Positions 8,708 to 17,987 of a stretch of 64,000 nt of DNA are shown one piece after another. A program made the translations under genes and the position numbers. The notes under the pieces were generated by a model. That model made no database searches and was not told the origin of the DNA. It saw only the letters and a list, made by a program, of their open reading frames with translations. How positions within the stretch are numbered: position 1 is the stretch's first letter; each line of letters starts with the position of its first letter. Source of the stretch: Streptomyces sannanensis (lineage in GTDB: Bacteria; Actinomycetota; Actinomycetes; Streptomycetales; Streptomycetaceae). The stretch lies in the NCBI RefSeq assembly GCF_039536205.1, contig NZ_BAAAYL010000001.1:5952001-6016000 (forward strand), given 5' to 3'.

Positions 8708-9144
8708 CACACCTCCCGAATTTCGTTGCCCAAGGCAACCATAAAGAATGGCCGCAGGCAAGCAAAATCGGGCACAACGGATCAAGGTGCGGCAAAGCTC
8801 TGAGGGTGATCCTTTGGAGTGGGCACCTCGACCTCCACCGGGTAGGTGGGCAGCTCCTCTCCGGCGGCGGTCCGCGGCGGCCCCTGCGAGTGCGACACCA
8901 GGGCCGGCCCATCGAGCCGGTCATCCCCGAGCTCGGCCGGTGTGCGGCGGGGTCGGCGGGCAGGGCGCGGCCGACGGCAGGCTCTGGGCCTCGGGGGATG
9001 TGCCGGTCTCCCGCCGCACCGGTCACCTGGGCGGACCGGGCCGGACCGGGAGCCGGCAGAGCGGCTGGTGGCCCGGGGCCGCGCCGAGGCGACAAGGCGC
9101 CACGAAGCCCCTCGCGCTCGGGCACCGCACACCCGGGGATCGCG
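8708..9144. other. Intergenic stretch without a supported gene
   Basis: This contains the marR promoter region and about 400 bp of GC-rich DNA. Several open frames cross it, but all have low-complexity Arg/Pro/Gly-rich translations and no ribosome-binding site. Nothing further is recognised. Confidence 0.5.
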
Positions 9145-9507
9145 TCACGGCATGGCCGACTGGCATTCCTCGCACCGCCGGATCGCCTGCCGTGCGGTGT
9201 TGCCCTCCGTCGCGGTCGCCGGGTAGCCGCTGCTCAACCGGTCCCACAGTCCGGGTGGCGGATCAGGGATCCAGCCCCAGCGCGGCGCCTTCACCAGCTC
9301 CTCGGTCAGGTGAGCGCAGGCTCCGGGGAGATGGGCGTACCGGGTGGGCGAAATCAGGATCGTGGCCGCCGGGAAGCGCCGCCATTCTCGGGGCGGCACC
9401 GAAACGGGATGCCGCTTCGGTGTGACCCCGTCAGGCGGGCAGGTGCACCCCAATCCGATAATGCATTCGCACCTTTCGCAGCGCTCTTCCTTCACAGTCG
9501 CTCGCAT
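9145..9507 (-). CDS. Small cysteine-rich hypothetical protein
   Basis: A 120-residue protein with an N-terminal CERCECIIGLGCTC cluster and a C-terminal CEECQSAM pair, suggesting a bound zinc ion. The middle (REWRRFPAATILISPTRY, WGWIPDPPPGLWDRLSSGYP) has ordinary, non-repetitive composition, which supports real coding. It resembles small Streptomyces proteins with zinc-ribbon ends that lack a known function. The ribosome-binding site before ATG 9507 (GAGACGAA) is weak. No neighbour gives a functional clue. Confidence 0.5.
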   Translation of the reverse strand: MRATVKEERCERCECIIGLGCTCPPDGVTPKRHPVSVPPREWRRFPAATILISPTRYAHLPGACAHLTEELVKAPRWGWIPDPPPGLWDRLSSGYPATATEGNTARQAIRRCEECQSAMP

Positions 9508-9822
9508 TTCGTCTCGATGAGCGATGCCGCGTGGCCGTGGTCCGGGACCGCAGCGCCAAGAGCCGTCTCCGCGCTCTCCGGGCAGGCCGTGTTGCGGGGA
9601 CAGCCGCGAGTAACGGCATTCGACTCTCCTGGTATTCCACCTTCCTGATGGTCCACCAGAACATATCCGGTACGCCGGAGGAATGCGTCAACAAAAGGTC
9701 CGTCGCATAACGGACAAGCCGCACATGCGCGATCGGGCCACAGGCGTATCCTGGATTCACACCTGAGTGCGCCACCCGCATCAGGAGGGTGGCGCCGCAC
9801 CGTTCGCGAAGGGGGCGAATCG

Positions 9823-10275
9823 GTGAGTATCATGCGCCTCACAACGGGTACGAACACGCGAAGCAATCCGCGAAAGCGCCGGATCGCCAAGAGGCTGGTG
9901 GCAGCCACCGCCGCACTGGGATTCTCGGCGCTCGGCGTATGGGGCACCACCGGATCGGCAGCGGTCGCCGCTGACCAGGCGTCGGTGTCCGAGAGTGTCC
10001 CCCGGGTACCGGCCAAGCAAGCGGGCGACGTGACCATCGCCGACAACGCCTTCTCGCCGGCCGTGCTCGAGGTCACGGTCGGGACCGTCGTCACCTGGAC
10101 CAACCAGGACAGCGAGCCGCACACGGTGACCAGTCAGGGCGAGGGCCCGATGAACTCCGGGGAGTTGGGCCGGGGGCAGGCCTACAGTCAAACCTTCACG
10201 GAGCCCGGAACGTACACCTACCACTGCACCCTTCACCCGGGTATGCATGGTGAGATCGTCGTCCGACCTCGGTGA
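9823..10275 (+). CDS. Secreted cupredoxin (plastocyanin/azurin-like)
   Basis: 150 residues. A basic start (RKRRIAKR) is followed by a hydrophobic segment LVAATAALGFSALGVWG and an AVAAD cleavage region, so it is exported by Sec. The mature part is one cupredoxin domain: VTIADNAFSPAVLEVTVGT, then DSEPHTVTS with the first His ligand, and YHCTLHPGMHG supplying Cys, His and Met for a type 1 copper site. The GTG start has GAAGGGGG upstream. Such proteins shuttle electrons or buffer copper outside the membrane. No copper gene adjoins it. Confidence 0.88.
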   Translation: MSIMRLTTGTNTRSNPRKRRIAKRLVAATAALGFSALGVWGTTGSAAVAADQASVSESVPRVPAKQAGDVTIADNAFSPAVLEVTVGTVVTWTNQDSEPHTVTSQGEGPMNSGELGRGQAYSQTFTEPGTYTYHCTLHPGMHGEIVVRPR

Positions 10276-10316
10276 CAGCCGGGACACGTCCGACAGTTGG
10301 GACCACTGACCGTTCG

Positions 10317-10351
10317 GCCCCGCACGCCCGGCGTACCGAGGTGTGCGGGGC
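10317..10351. terminator. Bidirectional hairpin between cupredoxin and permease genes
   Basis: GCCCCGCAC (10317-10325) pairs with GTGCGGGGC (10343-10351). It sits between converging genes, 42 bp after the cupredoxin stop. Confidence 0.55.
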
Positions 10352-10385
10352 ACCGGTCGCCCGCGAGAGCTCGACGGGCTCGATG

Positions 10386-11780
10386 TCAACGGCGGTCCTG
10401 CACCCTGGTGCGGTAGAGCCAGAGCAGAGCCGCGCCGGCGAGGATCGCCACCGCGATGCCGAGTTCCCTGAACCCGCCGTAGCCGGTGATCGAGAACCCG
10501 GTCGCGCCGACGACCAGGATGACCAGGAGGAGCGCGGCGAGCACCCAGGCCAGAGGGACGAAGGCGTTCGGCAGCCGGATCGGGCGGGGCGCGTCGGGGC
10601 GGTCGCGGCGCAGAAGCGCGAAGCCCGAGATGGCCAGGGCGTGGGTGAGGATGTAGCCGAGGTTCCCGGTGACGATGATGGCCAGCGGTGTCTGGAGCAC
10701 GGTCAGTACCAGGATGTTGAGGACGAGTGCGACCAGCAGGGCGCGGGCCGGGACGCCGCGCCGGTCGAGTACGCCGACCTGCCGGATCGTGGTGCCTTCG
10801 ACGCCCATGGTGTAGAGGACCCGTGAGCCGTCGGCGAGTCCCGTGATCATGATGAGCAGCAGCGAGGCGATCAGGAAGACGATCATGAGGTCGGACGCCC
10901 CGCCGACCAGGTCCTGGAAGGCTCCCACGTAGAACGTGGTGGGGTCCTCCCCGATGCGCTTCTCGCCGAGGTAGCCGGAGAGTGCGAGCGGCAGCAGGAT
11001 GAACACGCCGAGGGAGAAGAGGACTCCGGCGCGCAGGGCGCGCGAGGTGTCGCGGACGGTGTCCTTGTACTCGGGGGCGAAGGTCGCGCACACCTCGACG
11101 CCGAACGACGTCCACGCCATGACGTACAGCCAGACCAGGGACTCGCGCAGGCCCGCCCAGCCGTGCAGGTTCCAGTGCAGGCCGGAGGTGCTCCAGTCCC
11201 CGCTGAGGAACGGCATGACGATGAAGACGGCCAGCGGGATCAGCAGGACGCCGCCGGTGAGGTAGACGACCCACATGGCGACGTGCAGGCCGACCATGGC
11301 GGCGGCGAACAGCAGCAGGATGACGCCGATGCCGACGACGATCGGGAAGCTCAGCTCGACCGGGCCCAGGTCGACGCTCCAGTCCTGGCCGGGGAACCAC
11401 TGGGCCTGGACGAGGGAGCCGATGATGCCGGCATAGACGGCCAGGGACGTGGTCCACGGGAACCAGTAGCCCATGCTGGCGATCGGGCCCACGACGGGGG
11501 CCCGCTTCTTCCAGGCTTCGGTGGCGTAGTGCGCGATGCCTCCCGAGGAGTCGGGGAACATCGCGGCGAGTTCGGTGTAGATCCAGTTGGTGGCGGTCGC
11601 CAGCACCATGGAGGCGGCCCACAGGGCGATCGCACCCCAGGCTCCGAGCGAGCCGATGGACGCGCCCAGGGAGGCGATGAGCGCGGCGGGCATGGTCAGC
11701 GACATGGCGAAGCCGTCGTACCAGCGCATCTTCTTCGCGAGTGCGGGTGCGGCGGGACCGGTGTCGGTACGGGAAGACAT
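10386..11780 (-). CDS. APC-superfamily amino acid/amine permease
   Basis: 464 residues with about 12 hydrophobic helices. The N-terminal MRWYDGFAMSLTMPAALIAS and the GAIALWAASMVLATATNWIY region, with TELAAMFPDSSGGIAHYATE, fit the APC amino-acid/choline group. Start MSSRTDTGPA has GAGGGGACATCC before it; longer readings upstream lie in the promoter. A near-consensus promoter precedes it (separate entry). It is divergent from an aldehyde dehydrogenase gene with an AsnC regulator beyond, which suggests uptake of an amino acid or amine whose semialdehyde is oxidised next door. The substrate is not deducible. Confidence 0.88.
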   Translation of the reverse strand: MSSRTDTGPAAPALAKKMRWYDGFAMSLTMPAALIASLGASIGSLGAWGAIALWAASMVLATATNWIYTELAAMFPDSSGGIAHYATEAWKKRAPVVGPIASMGYWFPWTTSLAVYAGIIGSLVQAQWFPGQDWSVDLGPVELSFPIVVGIGVILLLFAAAMVGLHVAMWVVYLTGGVLLIPLAVFIVMPFLSGDWSTSGLHWNLHGWAGLRESLVWLYVMAWTSFGVEVCATFAPEYKDTVRDTSRALRAGVLFSLGVFILLPLALSGYLGEKRIGEDPTTFYVGAFQDLVGGASDLMIVFLIASLLLIMITGLADGSRVLYTMGVEGTTIRQVGVLDRRGVPARALLVALVLNILVLTVLQTPLAIIVTGNLGYILTHALAISGFALLRRDRPDAPRPIRLPNAFVPLAWVLAALLLVILVVGATGFSITGYGGFRELGIAVAILAGAALLWLYRTRVQDRR

Positions 11781-11892
11781 GGATGTCCCCTCGGTGAAGG
11801 ACGCGCGGGGTTGCGCGGAGAGGGCGGGGAGGCGGCGCCGATCCTTGGAGGGCGGGAGTGCTGAACATGCGCATGTCGAGCGGCTGGCGTCC

Positions 11893-11921
11893 TGTATAGG
11901 GACGCAGGAATTGGCTGTCAA
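11893..11921 (-). promoter_or_regulatory. Near-consensus sigma-70 (HrdB-type) promoter of the permease
   Basis: On the minus strand TTGACA (11921-11916) is followed after exactly 17 bases by TATACA (11898-11893). Such a match is rare in Streptomyces, where promoters are usually weak. The -35 lies inside the left arm of the inverted repeat at 11913-11980, so a bound regulator would block it. Confidence 0.7.
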
Positions 11922-11980
11922 TACTGCTGAATCAGCAAGAAGGGTCAACAGAACGAGCCCAGTTGAACCTATTGACAGCC
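11913..11980. promoter_or_regulatory. Inverted repeat spanning the permease/dehydrogenase divergent promoters
   Basis: GGCTGTCAAT (11913-11922) and ATTGACAGCC (11971-11980) are perfect 10-bp arms set 58 bp apart. Each contains an outward-facing TTGACA. A second palindrome, TGCTGA-A-TCAGCA (11925-11937), lies between them. The layout suits one regulator controlling both genes; the AsnC-family protein at 13.66 kb is the natural candidate. Confidence 0.55.
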
Positions 11981-12042
11981 GTACATTGCCCATTTGATGG
12001 TGTGACGCATCTGCGTGGGATCGGACCGAGAGGCATACCTCC

Positions 12043-13491
12043 ATGGGCAGCACCAGTTCCGAACGGCACCAGCTCTTCATCAACGGCACCTACACCGAAA
12101 GCTCCGGAGCCGGGACGTACGACGTCGTCAGCCCGGCCACCGGCGAGCTCGTCGGCGTCATTCCCGTCCCCGTCTCCGCCGACCTGGACGCGGCGGTCAG
12201 GGCCGCGAACACCGCACAGCCCGCCTGGGCGGCGGTCAACGTCTGGGAACGCGCGGCCCTCTGCCACCGCATCGGCGACGAAATCGCCAAGCGGGTCGAT
12301 GAGTTGGCCCGCCTGCAGACGCTGGAACAGGGCAAGCCCCTCGCCGAGTCGGTGGCCGACATCGAGGAGGCCGCGAAACTGTTCCACCTGCACGCCGAGG
12401 ACGCGGTCCGGCTGGGCGGCGAGACCCTGCTGTCGACCGACAACAGCAAGCGGATGTTCACCTTCCAGCGACCGGTGGGTACGTGGGGCATCATCACCCC
12501 CTGGAACTTCCCGCTGCTGATGCTGGCCGAGTTCGTCGCCCCGGGCCTCGCCACCGGCAACGCCCACGTCGTGAAGCCGCCGGCCAACACCCCGCTGACG
12601 GTGCTGAAGGCGATGGAGGCGTTCGTCGCGGCCGGCCTGCCCGACGGCCTGGTCAACATCGTGCCCGGCGAGGGCGCCACCGGCGACGCGCTGGTCCGCC
12701 ATCCGGGCATCCACGCGATCGGCTTCATCGGCTCCTCCGTCACCGGCGCCAAGATCCAGGCCGCGGCCGGGCTGAAGCGCTCCGTCATGGAGTGCTCCGG
12801 CAACGGCCCCCTGGTGGTGCTGGCCGACGCCGACATCCAGGCCGCCGCGCGCGCCGCGGTGGAGGGGGCGTACATGTGCTCGGGTCAGGTCTGCTGCGCG
12901 ACCGAGCGGGCCGTGGTGCACGCGGACGTCCATGACGCGTTCGTCGAGGCACTGCTGCACGAGGCCGGCAAGGTCGTGCTGGGCGACCCTCTCGATCCCA
13001 AGGTCAACCTCGGCCCGCTCAACAACGAGGGCGTCGCGGCGAAGATGGACCGGCACATGGCCGACGCCCGTGACCGCGGAGCACGGATTCTGACGGGTGG
13101 TCAGCGCCGCAAGGGCATGCCGACCGACCTCTACTACGAGTTCACCGTGGTCGACGGGGTACCCGAGGACAGTCTGCTGTCCCGCGAGGAGTCCTTCGGC
13201 CCGGTCGTCCCGGTCATCACCGGGCGGGACGACGACGACCTGCTGCGGATCGCCAACGACGACAAACTCGGCCTCCAGGGTGCGGTGTTCACCCAGAGCA
13301 TGACGGCTGCGTTCCGTTTCATGGAACAGATGGAGGTGGGCCAGGTCGTCGTCAACGAGTCCACCTGCTGGTGGGACGTCAACATGCCGTTCGGCGGCGC
13401 GGGCGCCCGCTCCACCGGCTGGGGCCGCATCGGAGGCAAGTGGACCCTGATGGACATGACGGACACCCGGACCGGTGTCATCAGTCTGTGA
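12043..13491 (+). CDS. NAD(P)+-dependent aldehyde dehydrogenase (semialdehyde type)
   Basis: 482 residues, the normal ALDH length. Visible motifs: the cofactor loop TPWNFPLLMLAEFVAPGLATG, the Rossmann turn GFIGSSVTGAKI, catalytic Glu in VMECSGNGP, nucleophile Cys in CSGQVCCATER, and the SREESFGPVVPV motif. ALDHs oxidise an aldehyde to the acid. Gene context with an APC permease suggests a semialdehyde from amine or amino-acid breakdown (succinate-semialdehyde or aminobutyraldehyde type), but specificity cannot be read from sequence alone. Two adjacent cysteines at the active site are unusual but occur in the family. Confidence 0.88.
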   Translation: MGSTSSERHQLFINGTYTESSGAGTYDVVSPATGELVGVIPVPVSADLDAAVRAANTAQPAWAAVNVWERAALCHRIGDEIAKRVDELARLQTLEQGKPLAESVADIEEAAKLFHLHAEDAVRLGGETLLSTDNSKRMFTFQRPVGTWGIITPWNFPLLMLAEFVAPGLATGNAHVVKPPANTPLTVLKAMEAFVAAGLPDGLVNIVPGEGATGDALVRHPGIHAIGFIGSSVTGAKIQAAAGLKRSVMECSGNGPLVVLADADIQAAARAAVEGAYMCSGQVCCATERAVVHADVHDAFVEALLHEAGKVVLGDPLDPKVNLGPLNNEGVAAKMDRHMADARDRGARILTGGQRRKGMPTDLYYEFTVVDGVPEDSLLSREESFGPVVPVITGRDDDDLLRIANDDKLGLQGAVFTQSMTAAFRFMEQMEVGQVVVNESTCWWDVNMPFGGAGARSTGWGRIGGKWTLMDMTDTRTGVISL

Positions 13492-13663
13492 GTCACTGCC
13501 GCTGATGCGCTGCCGGTGAGCCCGAGCCAGGCGTGCCCCGCGCGCCCCGGACCCCCGGGCGCGCGGGGCTCACCCCACCCGGCGGGGGCCCGTCCCGCTC
13601 GGCCATGCACCCCCACCTGCGGCCGGTCCGCGCACCGTCCCGCCTCAGTACCGGAGCAGCTTC

Positions 13664-14197
13664 ATGGCATCGACGGGCGTTCACTCACTCGACGACACCG
13701 ACCGGCGGATCATCGCCATCCTCCAGGCCGACGGCCGCCGTCCCTACAGCCAGATCGCGGAGGAGCTCGCCATCCCGGCCTCCTCCGTACGCTTCCGGGT
13801 GCAGCGTCTGGAGGAGAGCGGCGTCCTGCAGATCGTGGGCATCGCCAATCCGCTGACCATCGGCTTCGACCGGTTCGCCATGATCGGCATCCGGGTGCGG
13901 CCGGGCACCGCCTCGGAGGTGTGCCGTGCGCTGCGGGAACTGCCCGAGACCTCGTACGTGATCATGACCGCGGGACAGTACGACGTGATGACCGAGGTGA
14001 TCTGCCGGGACACCGGCCACTTCACCGACCTGGTCAACCGCCGTATGCCTCTGATCGACGGGATCGTCTCGACCGACTCGTTCTTCGTGCTGGAGGTCCA
14101 CAAACTCGCCTACGGCTGGGGCGTCCAGGGGGTCGAAGCCTCCCTCCTCGCGGCCCCCGAGGCGCCCGCCGGAGCGAGAATCGACCGGCGCGGCTGA
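13664..14197 (+). CDS. Lrp/AsnC-family transcriptional regulator
   Basis: 177 residues. The N-terminal HTH reads LDDTDRRIIAILQADGRRPY and SQIAEELAIPASSVRFRVQR. The RAM ligand domain follows (IGIRVRPGTASEVCRAL, ETSYVIMTAGQYDVMTEVIC). A GGAG motif precedes the ATG. It lies 172 bp after the aldehyde dehydrogenase in the same direction and probably controls that gene and the divergent permease in response to the transported compound. Lrp-type proteins bind spaced sites as octamers, which suits the wide repeat in the divergent promoter. Confidence 0.88.
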   Translation: MASTGVHSLDDTDRRIIAILQADGRRPYSQIAEELAIPASSVRFRVQRLEESGVLQIVGIANPLTIGFDRFAMIGIRVRPGTASEVCRALRELPETSYVIMTAGQYDVMTEVICRDTGHFTDLVNRRMPLIDGIVSTDSFFVLEVHKLAYGWGVQGVEASLLAAPEAPAGARIDRRG

Positions 14198-14219
14198 CCA
14201 CCCCCGGGGCAGTGGCGGG

Positions 14220-14951
14220 TCACGCCCGCCGCGCCACCACCAGGCGGCAGCGCGGGCTGCCGTCGGGCAGCCGGCCGAGCTCCGGAAGGGGCAGCAGCTC
14301 CACATCGAACCCGGTGCGGGCCAGGTCGTCCAGCACCTCCGGGAGCGGGAAGGTGCGGTAGTACATGACGAAACGCGGACGCCACAGCGCGTTGCGCACC
14401 CGCATGACCGCGTCGAAGCCCAGCAGCGCGCAGTAGAGGGGGGAGCCGAACCGGGGCGGCGCTCCGACGGGGAAGGCGAACCGGCCTCCCGGCCGGAGTA
14501 CCGAGTGCACCTGGGCGAACAGTCCCGGGCGTTCCTTCGGCAGGAAGTGGCCGAAGGCCCCGAAGCTCACCGCGAGATCGAAGGCCGGCCGGAAGGAGAG
14601 GGCCCGTGCGTCGGCCCGTATCCACCCCACGGCCGGCCCGTCCGGCGTCTGCGGCTGCGCGGCCCGGCCCTCGGCCAGCATGCCGGCGCTGAAGTCGACA
14701 CCGGTGACCCGCTCTCGGCACAGCCGCCGCAGTACGCCCACCCCGGCGCCCGTACCGCAGCAGACGTCGAGCCCGGCGTCGAACGGCCCGAGCGGCCGGA
14801 GGGCGTGTTCGACCGCTTCCAGTACGCGGTCCGGGGTGCGGAACGGCGTCCGGTCGAACTTCGGGGCGAGCAGGTCGTAGCCGCGCTCGGTGGAGGACAA
14901 CGCCTCTACAGCGAGCTCGCGGAGCGTGGGGCCCTGTGGCGTGAACATCAC
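14220..14951 (-). CDS. Class I SAM-dependent methyltransferase
   Basis: 243 residues. Motif I is LDVCCGTGAGVGVLRR, motif II VTGVDFSAGMLAEGRA, with an acidic IRADARALSFRPAFDLAV stretch and the post-motif LRPGGRFAFPV. This is the ubiquinone/menaquinone-methyltransferase-like fold used on many small molecules. The C-terminal part (YYRTFPLPEVLDDLARTGFD) fits the same group. It converges on the AsnC gene and is not part of an operon, so the substrate is unknown. Confidence 0.85.
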   Translation of the reverse strand: MMFTPQGPTLRELAVEALSSTERGYDLLAPKFDRTPFRTPDRVLEAVEHALRPLGPFDAGLDVCCGTGAGVGVLRRLCRERVTGVDFSAGMLAEGRAAQPQTPDGPAVGWIRADARALSFRPAFDLAVSFGAFGHFLPKERPGLFAQVHSVLRPGGRFAFPVGAPPRFGSPLYCALLGFDAVMRVRNALWRPRFVMYYRTFPLPEVLDDLARTGFDVELLPLPELGRLPDGSPRCRLVVARRA

Positions 14952-14982
14952 TGCCCAGCCTACCGGGGGGGCCGTCGCCGCA

Positions 14983-15120
14983 TCAGTTGCCGGCCGGCTC
15001 TTCCAGGTCCCGTGCCCGGTGCAGCCAGGTGGTGAACAGGCCGGTGTCGATGTCGGCGGGGGTGCGGAGCTTCACGCCGGCCATGGTCCGCGCGCCGGGC
15101 TCGAGGCGGCCGGACTCGTC
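14983..15120 (-). pseudogene. C-terminal scrap of an unidentified gene
   Basis: About 45 codons (TDESGRLEPGARTMAGVKL, TPADIDTGLFTTWLHRARDL, stop at 14983) have natural composition and a proper end, but the upstream part is replaced by TnpB sequence on the other strand. I do not recognise the family. Confidence 0.4.
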
Positions 15121-15381
15121 GGTCAGTACAAGGCCACCCGGCACGGACGCACCTTCTGCAAGGTCGACCGGTACTTTCCCAGCTCCCAGATCTGCTCCGC
15201 GTGCGGGCACCGCGACGGCCCCAAGCCGCTGCACATCAGGCAGTGGACGTGCCCGGAGTGCGGCGCCCTGCACGACCGGGACTGGAACGCGGGCAGGAAC
15301 GTCCGCGATGAAGGCCGCCGCATCCACGCGGCCCTCTCGACTGCACCACCCACCCCCGGACCGGGGGCCCGACGCCGGTAA
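15121..15381 (+). pseudogene. TnpB (IS605/IS1341 OrfB) C-terminal fragment
   Basis: 86 codons starting GQYKATRHGRTFCKVDRYF carry the full zinc finger of TnpB (SQICSACGHRD ... CPECGALHDRDWNAGRNV). The DRDxNA motif holds the last RuvC catalytic Asp. The N-terminal three quarters, with the other RuvC residues, are absent, so no active nuclease is made. TnpB is the RNA-guided nuclease of IS200/IS605 elements. The fragment is followed by a matching right end and abuts two broken genes. Confidence 0.8.
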
Positions 15382-15560
15382 CGGCAGCGGTACACGCCTG
15401 CGGAGCGCACGTAAGACCGGGCAGCGGCCCGGCAGCGCGCACAACCCCCACCCCGTGTGGGGAAGAACCAGGAACCCGCCCGGAGCGGGTGGTCCTCGCC
15501 TTACGAGGACCACCCACAGACGGAGAATCCTCGCCCTTCAGGGCGATTGGAGGAGGTCAA
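15382..15560 (+). ncRNA. Right end / omega-RNA-like remnant of the TnpB element
   Basis: Directly after the tnpB stop lies a structured segment. It has a perfect 12-bp hairpin (15487-15498 with 15504-15515, loop CCTTA), then TCGCCCT-TC-AGGGCGA near 15531-15546 and GGAGGAGGTCAA at the boundary. In TnpB elements the right end encodes the guide RNA scaffold and ends with just such a CCCTTCAGGG hairpin and TCAA. The final stem is imperfect (GATTGGAGG instead of GGGGAGG), consistent with decay. The boundary near 15557-15560 is where the SARP gene reading breaks off. Confidence 0.55.
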
Positions 15561-17735
15561 AGAGCGCACGCGTCGTCGTACGCAGCAACCGTTCGGCGGC
15601 GCGGCGCGCGGCGATGATCCCGTGGCGCACCGCGGGCCCGGCGAGCGCCGGGCGCAGCGGCATGCCGAGCGCCAGGTGGTGGGCCACCTCGTCGGAGGAC
15701 GGGGCGAGTTCGGGGAGCGCGGACGCCCGCTGCTCCAGCGCCGTGCCGATGTCGCCGTGCAGGCGGCTGCGGCGCGCGCGGCTGAGGTCCTCGTACAGGG
15801 TTTCACGGACGAGTGCGTGGATGAACCGGTAGACACCCGAGGTCTCGGTGCATTCGTCCAGGATGCCGCAGGCGATCGCGACATCGAGGGCGTCGATGAG
15901 TTCGTCGAGCCCGGTCGCGACCACGTCCGCGAGCAGGTCGAGCCGGAACTCGCGGCCGATGACGGAGGCGACGCGCAGCAGGTGAGGGTGGTCTCGGGGA
16001 GCCGGGTGAGGCGGCGGCGGACGACGCAGCGCACGCCGATCGGGATGTCGGCCCGGTCGAGGTCCCCCGCGACCGCGGGGTCGGTACCCAGCAGCCGTGC
16101 CAGTTCGCGCGCGTAGAAGGGGTTGCCGTCGGCGCGGTCGTGGACGGCGTCGGCGGTGCTCGTGTCGATGCCGGTTCCGACGGTCCGTTGCAGCAGCTCG
16201 CGGGTCTCGTCGCGGTCCAGGCCGGTCAGGGGCAGTCGCACAGGATGGCTACGGGCGAGCGAGGCGAGGCAGGAGTCGAGGGCGGCGTCGCCGTCCGGTT
16301 CCGCGTCACGCGCGGTGGCGGCGATCAGCACCGGATGCACGGCGAGGGCCTCCGCCGCGTAGCCGAGCAGATGCAGGGACGACGCATCGGCCCAGTGGAT
16401 GTCGTCGAGAATGACGACGAGCGGAGTGCGGGCCGAAGCCCGGGCCAGCAGGCGGACGACGGCCTCGTAGACCCGGAGCGAGGAGCTCGTCGGATCGAAG
16501 TCCGTGCCCCGGGCCGACGCCTGTGCGGAGGACTCCGGCAGCAGGGGGAGCAGCTCGCGGGGAATCGGCTCGCCGGGGTCGAGCGTGGCCCGTACGACAG
16601 CGGTCCAGGGCCAGAACGCCGGGGCGGCGTCGCCTTCATGGCAGCGGCCCCACACCGTGCGCATACCGAGCGCGTCGGCCCGCCGTGCGAGCTCGGCGGC
16701 AAGTGCCGTCTTGCCGATGCCGGGTTCACCGCTGATCAGGGCCATGGTGCCGCCCCCTGCCGCGGTGTCCGCCAATGCGTCGTCGAGCGCGGCGAGTTGC
16801 GGACGGCGGCCGATGATGGACACGGGATCCACCGGCGCCGGTGCGGGAATCGGTGCGGCAGTTCGCTCCGTTACCGGGGGACGTACGGGCGCCGGCGACG
16901 TGTGTGTGATTGCCGGGCCGAACAGATGGGGCGCTTGATCGAGCACGTCCCGTTCCAGGGCGCGCAGCACCGGCGACGGGTCCACACCGAGTTCGTCGGC
17001 CAGCTGCACCTGGGTGCGGCGCAGCGCGGCGAGCGCGTCGGCCTGGCGGCCGCTGCCACAGAGGGCGCGTACGAGCAGATTGGTGAAGCGCTCCCGGAAC
17101 GGGTTCTGGCGGACCAGTAGTTCGGCGTCAGGCACCACCGCGGTGTGGCGCCCCAGCGCGAGCAGCGCATCGAGGCGGGCCTCGCAGGCCAGCAGGCGCA
17201 ACTCGGCCAGACGGTCGGCCTCTTCGCGTACGGTCGGCAGATCACCGAGATCCCCGTACGCCCGACCACGCCACTCGGCCAGGCCCGCCTCGACGTCGGT
17301 CAGCGCTGTAGCGGGATCCCCGTCGGCGGCAAGCCAGGTGGCACGCTCGACCGTGGCGGTGAAGCGGTCGGCGTCCACCGCGTGACCGGGGATGCGCAGC
17401 TCGTACCCGCCGTCCGTGGTGATGATCACCGAGGAGGCGGTGCGCGGACGCCGTCCCGGTTCGAGCAGTGCGCGCAGCCGCGACACACACACCTGAAGCC
17501 CGCTCGTCGCGGTCGGCGGCGGATCACCGTCCCACAGTTCGTCCACCAGCCGGTCCGCGGACACGGCTGTGCCGCGCGCGGCGGTCAGCACCGCGAGCAG
17601 TTGCCGCTCCCGGCGTCCGGGAATCTCCACGCTCCCACCGCAGACCCGGATGCTGAGCGGCCCCAGCACCCCGAGTTCCACTCCTGAACCGTCCGGAATG
17701 CCGGACATCCTGCCGCCGGACAACACTTCGGCCAC
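15538..17735 (-). pseudogene. SARP-type regulator with AAA ATPase domain, frameshifted and 3'-truncated
   Basis: From GTG 17735 (GGGGGAGAAGAA ribosome-binding site) the protein has an OmpR-like winged helix (VLGPLSIRVCGGSVEIPGRR, VDELWDGDPPPTATSGLQV), a BTAD repeat region (ALRRTQVQLADELGVDPSPV), and an ATPase with Walker A ISGEPGIGKTALA and Walker B VVILDDIHWAD. One base is missing near 15983. The correct frame continues as LLRVASVIGREFRLDLLADV and HALVRETLYEDL, but the natural frame falls into nonsense. The gene ends at the TnpB element at 15560, losing the usual C-terminal repeats. Such AfsR-like proteins activate antibiotic or morphological genes; this copy is probably dead. Confidence 0.8.
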
Positions 17736-17987
17736 TTCTTCTCCCCCTGTCCCCCACGTGCGGACCGCCTGACCGCCCATCGGACTCAGACAGCGCGCAG
17801 TCGCCGCGCAAGTGCGCCGTAAGCCGTCGGAACCATGTGCAAGTCGCCCGCAGGCGGATGGTAAGGGCAAACGGGCACAGTCGTGCCATCGGAGCGGAGA
17901 AAAGACACCGATGTCCGCGCCGCGCACTGTACGAAATACCAACCCGCGCCGCTCACATGAGTGGTGATGTCGCGTCAGGAGCATCGA

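Noticed and set aside
8782..9132. 116-codon minus-strand frame upstream of marR
   Set aside because: The last 50 codons look mildly protein-like, but the rest is Arg/Pro-rich, with no ribosome-binding site and no recognised family.
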